Below, piece after piece: positions 46,823-56,399 of a DNA stretch of 64,000 nt. Source of the DNA: Fulvimarina sp. (lineage in GTDB: Bacteria; Pseudomonadota; Alphaproteobacteria; Rhizobiales; Rhizobiaceae); NCBI GenBank assembly GCA_002700095.1, contig PACL01000026.1, forward strand, positions 1 to 64,000, in the 5' to 3' direction. The stretch's first letter is position 1, and every line of letters starts with the position of its first letter. The notes under the pieces were generated by a model. It saw nothing but the letters and a program-made list of their open reading frames with translations, was not told the origin of the DNA and did not search any database. Position numbers and translations under genes: made by a program.

Positions 46823-48673
46823 AGCGGCCGCGTTCTCGTCCCGGTTGGACGGCCAGAAGGGCAGAAAGCCGCGGATGATGTCCACCGGGATGTCGAGCGG
46901 CTTGAAGCTCTCCCGGTCGACGAACATCAGATCCTGCTCGCCGCGGCCCAGGAGGCCGTGGCGTTCGCTGATGATCTCGTGGCCGAGTGTGACGAACTTG
47001 CGATTGTGGCTGGCGATCCGGATCCGGATCGTCGCGGGCTCGAATTCGGCGATCTCGCGGCGGAAGTCGTGCTGGAACGACTTGGTCAGGACATAGTAGC
47101 GGGTGGTCTCGAGATCGAATTTCGGCATGCAGGCGTTGAAGAACAATTCGCGCGCCTTGCCCACCCAGCGAACGTAGTTGGCGAAATAGACGTTCCCGAC
47201 CGAGTTGGTGTCGTCGTAGGTCGGTGTGATCTGCATCACGAACCACTGGCCGTCGAAGCCGTGGGCGGGACCTGCGTCGTTGTTGGCGGCGGGCATGGGC
47301 GCGGCCGGGCGGGGGAGGGACTGCCGGTCCTGAGAGACAGAGGATGCGTCCGCCTCGGTGCGGATCGATTCCGGCTCCATGCGGGCGATGGTCGTGGTCC
47401 GGACCGACCCGATGTCCGCTCCAGCGCCGAGGATCGACCGGATGGGCTGGATCGCCCCGACGAGCGCGATGGCGGTCGACAGCGGCACCAGGAAGGCGAT
47501 CTCCTCCCGGTATCCGATGAAGAAGGCGAGCGCCGCGACCACGCCCCAGAGATAGCAGGAGAGGGCGTCGAAGCGGGACGGCCGGGTGAGGCACTCGGCC
47601 AGAAGGCAGGCGGTTACGCCGACCAGAAGCGTCGCATAAGGCATCATGTAGGCGGTCTGGGAGAGGCCGACGGCGCTCATCGTCCCGGCCGCACCGACTG
47701 CGAGCACCAGCACCCAGAGCGGCGACGCCGCGGCCGAGGTGGGAACGAAGGCGAGCGCCGGGTGCAGGCTCTTGGCCAGGAGCGAGGAGAGGTACCACCG
47801 TGTGGCGCAGTAGAAGCTGTCGATGGTGGAGATGGCGGCAATGACGGCCCAGACGGCGAAGGCGACGAGGCCGGGGCCGAACCCGTCCGCCGCCAGTCGC
47901 GCCGCGACCGAACTCTGCGCGCCGATCGCGCCGTCGGCGCCGACGAGGATGTTGGCACCGGCCGCTCGCGCCAGCATCGCATTGGCGATCAGCAGGGCGA
48001 GGAAGATCGCCCCGCCGCCGACATAGGCGATCGCCGGCGAGGAGCCGCTGCGGCGGATCTCGACCGCCCTCTGCCACTGCTGCAGGTCGCCCCAGGGCCC
48101 GAGGGCAAAGCCGACGAGGGTCGGAAGCAGGAAGCTCCAGACGGACAGGGTGTCCGGCGTCTCGACGGGGGTCGGCGCGACGCTTCCGGCCGGCATGGCC
48201 GCGAGGGCGACCACGATCGCCGCGAGCGCCAGCGCCAGATAGCCGATATGCAGGAAGCGCAGCCGGCGCAGCGTGTTCGCATGGCCGACGGCACAGGCCA
48301 GCACCACGACGAGAGCCGTCAGGGCCGGTCCCGTGGCAGGGGACGCATCCGGAAGCAGCACCGGCCAGAGATATGATCCGAGCGAGAACAGCGTGATCGC
48401 GATGGCGCCGATCTGGCAGAGCAAAAACAGCGAGACGAAGCGCGGGCCGATTCTGGCGAACAGGGTTTCCGGATCGCGCCGGCTGGAATCGAGAATGCAG
48501 CCGAACAGCGCCAGCCCGCAGGCATTGGCCAGGGCGAAGACCCAGAAGCCGGTCCAGCCTTGAATCCAGACGATGTGCATGGAGTAGAAGAAACCGAGCC
48601 CCCACATCCACGACAGGGAAATGGTCGGCGCCCAGCTCAGCGAGCGAAGCGCCCGAGATCGTGTCATGGTCAT
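46790..48673 (-). CDS. Multi-TM transporter-like protein (SSS/APC-superfamily-like) fused to C-terminal hot-dog thioesterase domain
   Basis: Residues ~1-420 hydrophobic multi-TM with STIDSFYCATRWYLSSL; C-terminus WFVMQITPTYDDTNSVGNVYFANYVRWVGKARELFF..., enediyne-thioesterase-like hot-dog signature. Confidence 0.75.
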   Translation of the reverse strand: MTMTRSRALRSLSWAPTISLSWMWGLGFFYSMHIVWIQGWTGFWVFALANACGLALFGCILDSSRRDPETLFARIGPRFVSLFLLCQIGAIAITLFSLGSYLWPVLLPDASPATGPALTALVVVLACAVGHANTLRRLRFLHIGYLALALAAIVVALAAMPAGSVAPTPVETPDTLSVWSFLLPTLVGFALGPWGDLQQWQRAVEIRRSGSSPAIAYVGGGAIFLALLIANAMLARAAGANILVGADGAIGAQSSVAARLAADGFGPGLVAFAVWAVIAAISTIDSFYCATRWYLSSLLAKSLHPALAFVPTSAAASPLWVLVLAVGAAGTMSAVGLSQTAYMMPYATLLVGVTACLLAECLTRPSRFDALSCYLWGVVAALAFFIGYREEIAFLVPLSTAIALVGAIQPIRSILGAGADIGSVRTTTIARMEPESIRTEADASSVSQDRQSLPRPAAPMPAANNDAGPAHGFDGQWFVMQITPTYDDTNSVGNVYFANYVRWVGKARELFFNACMPKFDLETTRYYVLTKSFQHDFRREIAEFEPATIRIRIASHNRKFVTLGHEIISERHGLLGRGEQDLMFVDRESFKPLDIPVDIIRGFLPFWPSNRDENAAASVGDGARKAG

Positions 48674-48776
48674 GCCCGCCCCCAGATTGCCTGCGAATCA
48701 ACGAGCCGACTATATATAAAATCTTAACTATAAGCGCCCCAATCGTTTCCGCGGGGCGGCTCTGGGGCGACGGCGC

Positions 48777-48804
48777 GCCCGACGCCCGACGCCCGACGCC
48801 CGAC
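48777..48804. repeat. Four tandem copies of the heptamer GCCCGAC
   Basis: gcccgac x4 directly readable in the intergenic region upstream of the 48673 start codon. Confidence 0.9.
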
Positions 48805-48846
48805 CGGGAACCGGTTGTTCCGTCTCCCGTTCCGGAGGCCCCTTGC

Positions 48847-50037
48847 TCAGACGGCGGCCAGAAGGCGGTCGCAGGCCTCTGCGACGACGGCCGGATCGCG
48901 GGCGACGCACATGCGCACGCAGTTGATCGTGCTGTCGCCGAACATGCCGCCGGGTGCCAGCCCGACGCGGGCCGTCGAGACCAGATCGAGGCAGGCCTTG
49001 CGCGCGTCGACCCCGTCTGGCGTGAGCGGGAAGAAGGCGTACATGCCGCCCTGCGGCATCTCCGGCAGGCGGATCGCGTTCGACCGGCGGAGCCGTTCAT
49101 ACACCGTCTCGAGCCCGGCAAAGCAGCGATCGCGCATCGCCAGGGCGGCTTCCTCGCCGCTTCGCAGAGCTTCCAGGGCGCCGGCCTGGACGAAGGGAGC
49201 CGTGCCGCTGTTCACATACTGGGTCACCGCCCGGACGGCCGGGGCGATGGAGGCGGGATGGTTCAGCCAGCCGACGCGCCAGCCGGTCATCGCCCAGGCC
49301 TTGGAGAACCCGTTGATGCAGAGCGCCAGATCCTCGTCCTCGGCGTGCTGCAGCAGCGACGGTGCCGCCCGGCCCGTGCGGCTGAGGCGGCTGTACATTT
49401 CGTCGCTGACGATCCAGATGCCGGTGCGCCGGGAGAACTCGACGAGGGCCTGCAGTTCCTCGGGGCTGGCGCACCAGCCGCAGGGGTTCGACGGGGTGGA
49501 GAAGACGATCGCCCGGGTGCGCGCGTCGCAGGCGTCGAACAGCCGGTCGAGATCGAGCGTCCAGCGCCCGTCGACGAGGTCGAGGGCGACCGGGCGGGCC
49601 TGCGCGCCGGCCAGATGGATCGAATGGCGGATGTTCGGCCATTGCGGTTCCACATAGACCGCGTTGGTGCCCGGCTCGAGCATCAGCGACAAAGCGAGAT
49701 GGACGGCCTGCATTCCGCCAGGCGTGACGGTCGACCGGTCGAGGCCGAGCGTCAGACCGTGGAGTTCCGACTGGTAGGCCGCGAGTTCGGCGGCGAGCGC
49801 CGGATGGCCGGCCATCTGCGGCACGTAGAACGTCTCCCCGCGCGCAAGGCTCTCGGTCGCGGCGCGGCGGACCGGCTCCGGTGTCACGACGTCGCTCTCG
49901 CCGTACCACAGGCGGATGACGTCCTCGACCGTGCCTGCCTTCTCGGCCAGGAGGGCGATGTTGTCGGTCTCCACGTCCGCGATCGTGCCTCGCACATGCG
50001 CGAGCGCGGTGTCCGGGGCTATGGCCAGTCGTTTCAT
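48847..50037 (-). CDS. PLP-dependent aminotransferase class I/II
   Basis: VTPGGMQAVHLAL, FSTPSNPCGW, CINGFSKAWAMTGWRVGW (PLP Lys). Confidence 0.92.
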   Translation of the reverse strand: MKRLAIAPDTALAHVRGTIADVETDNIALLAEKAGTVEDVIRLWYGESDVVTPEPVRRAATESLARGETFYVPQMAGHPALAAELAAYQSELHGLTLGLDRSTVTPGGMQAVHLALSLMLEPGTNAVYVEPQWPNIRHSIHLAGAQARPVALDLVDGRWTLDLDRLFDACDARTRAIVFSTPSNPCGWCASPEELQALVEFSRRTGIWIVSDEMYSRLSRTGRAAPSLLQHAEDEDLALCINGFSKAWAMTGWRVGWLNHPASIAPAVRAVTQYVNSGTAPFVQAGALEALRSGEEAALAMRDRCFAGLETVYERLRRSNAIRLPEMPQGGMYAFFPLTPDGVDARKACLDLVSTARVGLAPGGMFGDSTINCVRMCVARDPAVVAEACDRLLAAV

Positions 50038-50038
50038 G

Positions 50039-51454
50039 TTACGCGTTCCGGTTAGCATGGGTGGATGAGCTGTCAGGATCCGGGCCAGCCGAGCCAAGGT
50101 CGAAATACAGGCCGGCCATCAGGCCGAGCGCCTCGTGCGCGAGACTGATCGGGAGGTGCTCGTCAGGGGCGTGCTGCAGGCAGCCGGGGTAGGAATGCGG
50201 CACCCAGATCGTCGGCAGACCGAGATCCCGGGCAAAGATGTCGTTGGGCAGCGATCCCCCGAGATTGGGCAGGATGGCCGGCGGCGCCTCGGCGGTTCGC
50301 TCCAGGGAACGGGCGATCCGCCGGGCCCACGGATGGTCCGGATCGAGGCGTGTCGCCAGGAAGACCGCGTCGTGGGGCTCATGCACGACGACGCGGTCGA
50401 AGCCGGCGTCCGTGAGCGTCCTGCGCACCGCCGGCACGACGGCATCGACGTCGACGCCGACGGGAAAGCGCAGCTGCAGCCGCGCTCTGGCGCGCGGCGG
50501 GATGGCGTAGAGCGGCTGGGCGAGGTTGCCGCACTCCATCTCCATCACCTCGAAGCTCGACCAGCCGAAGACTTTCTCCTCTGTCGTCAGGCCGGGCTCT
50601 CCCCACCATGGCTCGATCTCCGGATCGCCGGCGACGGGGGCGATCGCCAGCCGCGAAAGCGCCGCGCGGACGTTTGCGGGGATCGCGCCCGGCGTCAGCT
50701 CCGGAATGGCGATCTGGCCGGTCCGTCCGATGAGCGCGGTGATGGCATGGGCGAGTTCGACGCCCGGATTGCTGAGGATGCCGCCCCAGTTGCCCGAGTG
50801 CTGGAACTGGTCGCGCGCGACGATCTCGATGTAGAACGAGACGCCGCCGCGCGCGCCGAGAAAGAGGGTGGGGCGGTCGAGCGCGAGCCGTGGCCCGTCG
50901 GAGGCGATCAGCACGTCGGCGGCCAGGGCCTCGGCATGCTCGGCACAGATTTCCCGCAGGCCGAGCGAGCCGGATTCCTCACCCATCTCGATCAGGTATT
51001 TGAGGTTGAAGCCGAGCCGGCCGCGTTCGGCGAGGACGGCTTCCAGAGCTGCGAGGTTGACGCTGTGCTGGCCCTTGTTGTCGGCCGTGCCGCGGCCGTA
51101 CCAACGGCCGTCGCGCTCGGTGAGGGTGAAGGGGGCGAGCCCGGCGCTCCAACCGTCGAGGCCGGCTACGACGTCGCCATGGCCGTATTGCAGGACGGTT
51201 TCGAACGCCTCGCTCTCGATCCGCTCGGCAAGCAGGCAGGGGCCGGGGGCGAGCGGATGCTCGAGGAGCCGCGTCGTGAAGCCGAGCCGCGAAAAGAGCG
51301 GGATCATCTCCTCGTCGAGATAGCGGCCGAGTTCTGGCCGCAGCTCCGCCACGCGGCTGGCGCTGGGGATGGCGACGCGGCGGGCCAGTGCTGCGGCGAA
51401 ACTTCCGTCCGCGATGCCGCTCTGCGCCCGGGCGATGGTGCTTTCCCGGCTCAC
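50039..51454 (-). CDS. M20 family metallopeptidase
   Basis: YGHGDVVAGLDGW, GRGTADNKGQHSVNLAAL, IEMGEESGSLGL; GTG start at 51454 (the ORF track merges upstream frame). Confidence 0.9.
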   Translation of the reverse strand: MSRESTIARAQSGIADGSFAAALARRVAIPSASRVAELRPELGRYLDEEMIPLFSRLGFTTRLLEHPLAPGPCLLAERIESEAFETVLQYGHGDVVAGLDGWSAGLAPFTLTERDGRWYGRGTADNKGQHSVNLAALEAVLAERGRLGFNLKYLIEMGEESGSLGLREICAEHAEALAADVLIASDGPRLALDRPTLFLGARGGVSFYIEIVARDQFQHSGNWGGILSNPGVELAHAITALIGRTGQIAIPELTPGAIPANVRAALSRLAIAPVAGDPEIEPWWGEPGLTTEEKVFGWSSFEVMEMECGNLAQPLYAIPPRARARLQLRFPVGVDVDAVVPAVRRTLTDAGFDRVVVHEPHDAVFLATRLDPDHPWARRIARSLERTAEAPPAILPNLGGSLPNDIFARDLGLPTIWVPHSYPGCLQHAPDEHLPISLAHEALGLMAGLYFDLGSAGPDPDSSSTHANRNA

Positions 51455-52413
51455 GCCACCAGCTCCCGGCCGGTCAGGTCGAGATCGTAGTGGCAGCGCA
51501 CCTCGCCGGGCCCGATCTTGCGCAGCTTCGGGCGCTCGCTGGCGCAGCGATCGGTCGCGAAGAGGCAGCGGGTCCTGAAGACGCAGCCGGAAGGCGGGTC
51601 GGAGGGATCGGGCAACTCGCCAGGGATCGGATGCAGGCTGCGGTCCTCGGCGTCGAGATCGGGCGCGGCGTCGATCAGGAGGCGCGTATAGGGATGGCGC
51701 GGATGTTCGAAGATCGCGCTGGTCGGGGCGAGTTCGACGAGCTCGCCGAGATAGACGACGCCGATCCGGTCGGCCATCAGGCGCACGACCGGCAGGTTGT
51801 GGGTGATGAACAGGCTGGTCAGGTTGAGCCGGGCTTGCAGGTCGCGCAACAGGTCGAGGATCTGCGCCTGCACCGAGACGTCGAGCGCGCTGGTCGGCTC
51901 GTCGAGGATCAGGAAGTCCGGCTCGCCTGCCAGCGCCCGGGCGATCGAGATCCGCTGGCGCTGGCCGCCCGAAAAGGCCTGCGGAAATTTCGCGCCGTCC
52001 GCCTCCGACAGGCCAACCTGCGTCAGCAGCTCCGCCACCCGCGCGCTCACCTCTTGCTTCGGGCGCAGACCGTGGGTGCGGATCGGCTCGGCGACGATGT
52101 CGTGGACGCGCCAGCGCGGGTTGAGCGAGGAGAACGGGTCCTGGAAGATCATCTGCTGGCGCAGGCGGCCCGGATGGCCGATCTCGCCGCCGGTCGGCGC
52201 CATCAGACCGGCGGCGATGCGCGCGATGGTGGACTTGCCGCAACCGGATTCGCCGACGAGCCCCATGACCTCGCCCTTGCGGATCGAAAAGCTCACCTCT
52301 CGCACCGCCTGCAGGCTCTTCGCCTTGCGGCCGAACAGCCTGTCGAGCATCGACACCCGGCCGTCATAGGCCTTCGAGACCTCGTTCAGGATCAGGACGT
52401 CACCGGCGCTCAT
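51451..52413 (-). CDS. Oligopeptide/dipeptide ABC transporter ATP-binding protein (DppF/OppF-like)
   Basis: GESGCGKSTIARIAAGL, SGGQRQRISIARAL, C-terminal oligo_HPY region. Confidence 0.92.
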   Translation of the reverse strand: MSAGDVLILNEVSKAYDGRVSMLDRLFGRKAKSLQAVREVSFSIRKGEVMGLVGESGCGKSTIARIAAGLMAPTGGEIGHPGRLRQQMIFQDPFSSLNPRWRVHDIVAEPIRTHGLRPKQEVSARVAELLTQVGLSEADGAKFPQAFSGGQRQRISIARALAGEPDFLILDEPTSALDVSVQAQILDLLRDLQARLNLTSLFITHNLPVVRLMADRIGVVYLGELVELAPTSAIFEHPRHPYTRLLIDAAPDLDAEDRSLHPIPGELPDPSDPPSGCVFRTRCLFATDRCASERPKLRKIGPGEVRCHYDLDLTGRELVA

Positions 52414-53393
52414 CAGGCGACCTCCTGCCGCAGCGGAAAATGACAGGCGGCGGCGTGTCCGCCGGCATCGGCCAAAGGCGGCGTCACCTGGCGGCAGAGG
52501 TCACGGGACCTGTTGCAGCGCGGGTGGAAGGCGCAGCCGGGCGGCGTCGCGCCGAGACCCGGCATGGAGCCGGGGATCGCCTTGACGCGCATCACGCCGG
52601 CGGCGTCCAGGGCCGGCGTCGCCTGCATCAGCCCCGCGGTGTAGGGATGCAGCGGCCGTGCGATCAGCATTTCGGTCCTCGCCGTCTCGATCAGTCGCCC
52701 GGCGTAGAAGACCGCCACCCGGTCCGCCATCTTGGCGATGACGCCGAGGTCGTGGGTGATCAGCATCATCGCCGTGCCGGTTTCCTCGTGGAGGTCGCGC
52801 AGGAGCTGCAGCATGTGGGCCTGGACCGAGACGTCGAGCGCCGTCGTCGGCTCGTCGGCGATCACCAGGTCGGGCTCGGCGCAGAGGGCGAGCGCGATGA
52901 CGACGCGCTGGCGCTGGCCACCGGACAATTCGTGCGGCGCTGCGGCGAAGACCCGAGCCGGATTGGGCAGGCCCGTGCGAGTCAGCCACGCGATCGCTCG
53001 CTCGCGCGCTTCGTTGCGGCTCAGGGGCAGGTGGCGTCGCATCGTGTCGGTCAGCTGCCGGCCGATGGTGAGGACCGGGTTGAGCGAGGTCATCGGGTCC
53101 TGGAAGACGAAGCCGATCCGTTTGCCGCGCACCCGGCGCATCTGCCGGGGGGTGAGGAGGTCGAGGCGCTCGCCGCCAAGGGTGATCGTGCCGCCGGAGC
53201 GCCGCAGCGGCGGCACCAGGAGGTCGATGATGGCTACGCCGGCCATGGATTTGCCGGCGCCGCTCTCGCCGACGACGCCGAGCACCTCGCCGGGGGCGAT
53301 GTCAAACGAGACCTTGTCGAGCACCGGCAGTTCGTCGCCGCCGCGGGCGAGCGTGACGCTCAGATCGCGGACCTCGAGCAGTGGAGCCGTCAC
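52413..53393 (-). CDS. Oligopeptide/dipeptide ABC transporter ATP-binding protein (DppD/OppD-like)
   Basis: GESGAGKSMAGVAI, SGGQRQRVVIALAL; GTG start 53393. Confidence 0.91.
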   Translation of the reverse strand: MTAPLLEVRDLSVTLARGGDELPVLDKVSFDIAPGEVLGVVGESGAGKSMAGVAIIDLLVPPLRRSGGTITLGGERLDLLTPRQMRRVRGKRIGFVFQDPMTSLNPVLTIGRQLTDTMRRHLPLSRNEARERAIAWLTRTGLPNPARVFAAAPHELSGGQRQRVVIALALCAEPDLVIADEPTTALDVSVQAHMLQLLRDLHEETGTAMMLITHDLGVIAKMADRVAVFYAGRLIETARTEMLIARPLHPYTAGLMQATPALDAAGVMRVKAIPGSMPGLGATPPGCAFHPRCNRSRDLCRQVTPPLADAGGHAAACHFPLRQEVA

Positions 53394-54283
53394 GAGCGCC
53401 CCCTGATCTTCGGATTGAAGTGGTCGCGCAGGTGATCGCCCAGAACGTTGACGGCGACGACCAGCACGACCAGCACCAGGCACGGCCAGAGCGAGATCCA
53501 CCATTCGCCCGACTGCAGATAGGCGTTGCCGTTGCGGATCAGCGAGCCGAGGGAAGGGTAGGTCGCCGGGATGCCGATGCCGAGGAAGCTCAGCGTCGCC
53601 TCGGTGATGATGGCGATGCCGAGATTGATCGTCGCGATGACGAGAACCGGCGCCATCACGTTCGGCAGGATGTGCTTGACGAGGATCGCCGTGTTGGAGC
53701 GGCCCGTCACCCGCGCCGCCGCGACATATTCCTGGTTGCGCTCGATCATGACGCTGGAGCGGATCGTGCGGGCATACTGGACCCAGAAGGCGATGCCGAT
53801 GGAGACGATGACGATGGCGATGGCCATCTCGTTCGATCGGCCGCGTCCGAGAACCGCCGTCGCGATGGCGTCGATGACCATGGCGAGAAGCAGGGCGGGG
53901 TAGGCGAGCTGGACGTCGGCGAGGCGCATGATCAGCGCGTCCGTGCGCCCGCCGACAAAGCCGGAGATGAGGCCGAGGGCTCCGCCGAGTACCAGGCCGA
54001 TCACCACGGAGATGACGCCGACCATGATGGAGGTCCGCAATCCGTAGGCCATGGCGGTGAGAAGGTTGCGGCCCTGATCGTCCGCCCCGAGCGGCATGGC
54101 GGTCTGGCCGCCATCCATCCACAGCGGCGGGGTGAAGGCGTCGAGGATCGACATGCCGGCCATCGAGAACGGATCGGCGGTGAACAGCGGCACCGTGAAG
54201 GCGTAGAGGACGAGCAGCAGGATGAACGCCGTCGCGGCGATCGGTCCGGGTTGGCCGCGCAGGGCCTCGAGGAAACTCTTCAT
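53390..54283 (-). CDS. Oligopeptide/dipeptide ABC transporter permease (DppC-like)
   Basis: MKSFLEALRGQPGPIAATAF; EYVAAARVTGRSNTAILVKHILPNV EAA loop. Confidence 0.92.
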   Translation of the reverse strand: MKSFLEALRGQPGPIAATAFILLLVLYAFTVPLFTADPFSMAGMSILDAFTPPLWMDGGQTAMPLGADDQGRNLLTAMAYGLRTSIMVGVISVVIGLVLGGALGLISGFVGGRTDALIMRLADVQLAYPALLLAMVIDAIATAVLGRGRSNEMAIAIVIVSIGIAFWVQYARTIRSSVMIERNQEYVAAARVTGRSNTAILVKHILPNVMAPVLVIATINLGIAIITEATLSFLGIGIPATYPSLGSLIRNGNAYLQSGEWWISLWPCLVLVVLVVAVNVLGDHLRDHFNPKIRGRS

Positions 54284-55251
54284 GCGCGGCCCCGTCTCAG
54301 ACGTGGGTCGAGAAGCGGATAGCTGAGCTCGACGATCAGGTTGATGATCATGAACACCGCCCCGACGAAGATCAGGTAGATCGCGATGACCGGAATGTCG
54401 GCGGACTGGACCGACTGCAGGAACAGGGATCCGAGTCCGGGCCAGGCGAAGACCCCTTCGGTGACGACCGAGAAGGCGATGACGTTGCCCAGCTGCAAGG
54501 CGAGCATGGTGATCGTCGGCAGGAGGGCGTTCCGCATGGCGTAGGAGAACCAGACCCGGCGCTCGCTCAGACCACGGGCCCGGGCGAAGCGGATGTGCTC
54601 GCTCTGCCCGACCTCCAGCAGCTGGGTGCGCAGCATCCGGATGACGAAGGTCACCTGAAAGGCGGCGAGGGTGATGGCGGGCAGGATGACCGCCTGCCAG
54701 CCGGAGAGCGTCAGCAGCCCGGTGGTCCAGCCGCCGAGGTCCACCGTCTGGCCGCGCCCGAAGGAAGGGAACCATCCGAGCTGCACCGAGAAGATCGCGA
54801 TCAAGAGGACGCCGACGACGAAATTCGGCAGCGTGATCCCGGCGATCGAGACGAGCATGACGACCCTGGAGATGGCGGCGTTGGGTCTGACGCCGCACAG
54901 GATGCCCAGCGGCACGCCGACGAACAGCGTGACCAGGAGGCTCGCGAAGGCGAGTTCGATCGTCGCCGGAAGGCGCGCGGCGATCATCGCGCCGACCCCT
55001 TCCTGGGTCCGGTAGGACAGGCCGAAGTCGCCCTGCATCATGCCGCCGAGGAAGTGCAGGAAGCGCGCCAGCAGCGGCTGGTCGAGACCCAGTCGCGCGA
55101 TCAGCTCCTGCCGGTCGGCGAGGCTGGCCTCGGGCGGCAACAAGAGGCCCAGCGGATCACCGAGGGTGGCCACCAGGAGAAAGGCGATGAAGCTGATGAC
55201 GAGAAGCACCAGCAGCGTCTGCAGGATCCTCCCGACCGTGTAGCTGATCAT
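54280..55251 (-). CDS. Oligopeptide/dipeptide ABC transporter permease (DppB-like)
   Basis: MISYTVGRILQTLLVLLVISFIAFLLV; EHIRFARARGLSERRVWFSYAMRNALLP. Confidence 0.92.
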   Translation of the reverse strand: MISYTVGRILQTLLVLLVISFIAFLLVATLGDPLGLLLPPEASLADRQELIARLGLDQPLLARFLHFLGGMMQGDFGLSYRTQEGVGAMIAARLPATIELAFASLLVTLFVGVPLGILCGVRPNAAISRVVMLVSIAGITLPNFVVGVLLIAIFSVQLGWFPSFGRGQTVDLGGWTTGLLTLSGWQAVILPAITLAAFQVTFVIRMLRTQLLEVGQSEHIRFARARGLSERRVWFSYAMRNALLPTITMLALQLGNVIAFSVVTEGVFAWPGLGSLFLQSVQSADIPVIAIYLIFVGAVFMIINLIVELSYPLLDPRLRRGRA

Positions 55252-56399
55252 GCTGCCTCTGACGTCGCGAGGCGCAGGAGGAAGTCCGTGCATGCCGCCA
55301 TCTGGTCGATGGCGATGCTCTCGTCGGGCTGATGCGCATCCTTGATCGTGCCCGGCCCGATCACGACCGCGGGCATGCCCGCGGCGGCGAAGATCCCGGC
55401 CTCCGTTCCGTAGGGGACGGCCCGCGGGGCCTGCCGGCCGAGCAGCGCCAGGAGCCGCGCCTCGAGCGCCGCGTCGTCCGTCGAGCCCAGCGGCGGAATC
55501 CGCGCCTGGATGTCGAATGCGATGCCGGCGCCGGGCGACACGGCCCGCATGGCCGGCTGGAGCGCATCGGCCTTGGCCTGCATGCGGCCGAGGACGCGCT
55601 CGGCGCTGTCGCCGGGTACGAGCCGCATTTCCCAGAAGAAGCTGCAGTGCTCGGCGAGGATGTTGCCGTGGCTGCCGCCCTGGATCTGGTTGACCTGAAT
55701 GGTGGAGAAGGGCGGGTCGATCCCCTCGACGCTCGGTCCCGAGCGCATCTCCTCGGCGATCCGGCTGATCTCGTGCACCAGTTCGGCGGCGATCATCACC
55801 GCATTGACGCCCTTGTCGGGCTGCGAGGAATGTGCCGGCTTTCCCGTCACATGGGTCCAGCCGATCGTGCCGCCCTTGTGGGCCGTGACCAGATCCATCT
55901 CCGTCGCCTCGCCGATCACCGCGAGAGACGGCCGGGCATTTCGGCCGATCCATTCCGCCATCGGGCCGACGCCGGTGCATCCGACCTCCTCGTCATAGGA
56001 GAAGGCGAGATGGATCGGCCGCTTGAGCTTCATGTCGGCGAAGTGCGGCAGGGCGGCGAGACAACAGGCCAGAAAGCCCTTCATGTCCGTCGCGCCGCGG
56101 CCGACGAGACGGCCGTCGAGCTCGCGCAGCGTCCACGGATCGCCGCTCCAGCTCTGCCCGGTCACCGGAACCACGTCCGTGTGGCCGCTGAGGACCAGCC
56201 CGCCGTCGACCTGCGGTCCGATGGTGACGAGAAGGTTCGCCTTGTTGCCGTCTGGATCGTCGAAACGGCGGCAGGACGCGCCATGGCTTGCAGCGATCGC
56301 CTCGATGTGGGCGACGAGCGCGAGGTTGCTCACGTCGCTCACGGTCGGAAAGGCGATCAGTTCGGCGAGGCGCCGGGCGAAATCGGCGTCGCCCGTCAT
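55248..56399 (-). CDS. Acetylornithine deacetylase-like M20 amidohydrolase
   Basis: SGHTDVVPVTGQSWSGDPWTLRELDGRLVGRGATDMKGFLA. Confidence 0.9.
   Translation of the reverse strand: MTGDADFARRLAELIAFPTVSDVSNLALVAHIEAIAASHGASCRRFDDPDGNKANLLVTIGPQVDGGLVLSGHTDVVPVTGQSWSGDPWTLRELDGRLVGRGATDMKGFLACCLAALPHFADMKLKRPIHLAFSYDEEVGCTGVGPMAEWIGRNARPSLAVIGEATEMDLVTAHKGGTIGWTHVTGKPAHSSQPDKGVNAVMIAAELVHEISRIAEEMRSGPSVEGIDPPFSTIQVNQIQGGSHGNILAEHCSFFWEMRLVPGDSAERVLGRMQAKADALQPAMRAVSPGAGIAFDIQARIPPLGSTDDAALEARLLALLGRQAPRAVPYGTEAGIFAAAGMPAVVIGPGTIKDAHQPDESIAIDQMAACTDFLLRLATSEAA

Noticed and set aside
46572-49121. 849-aa minus-strand ORF
   Set aside because: Alternate frame of the transporter-thioesterase gene and neighbours; Arg-rich noise
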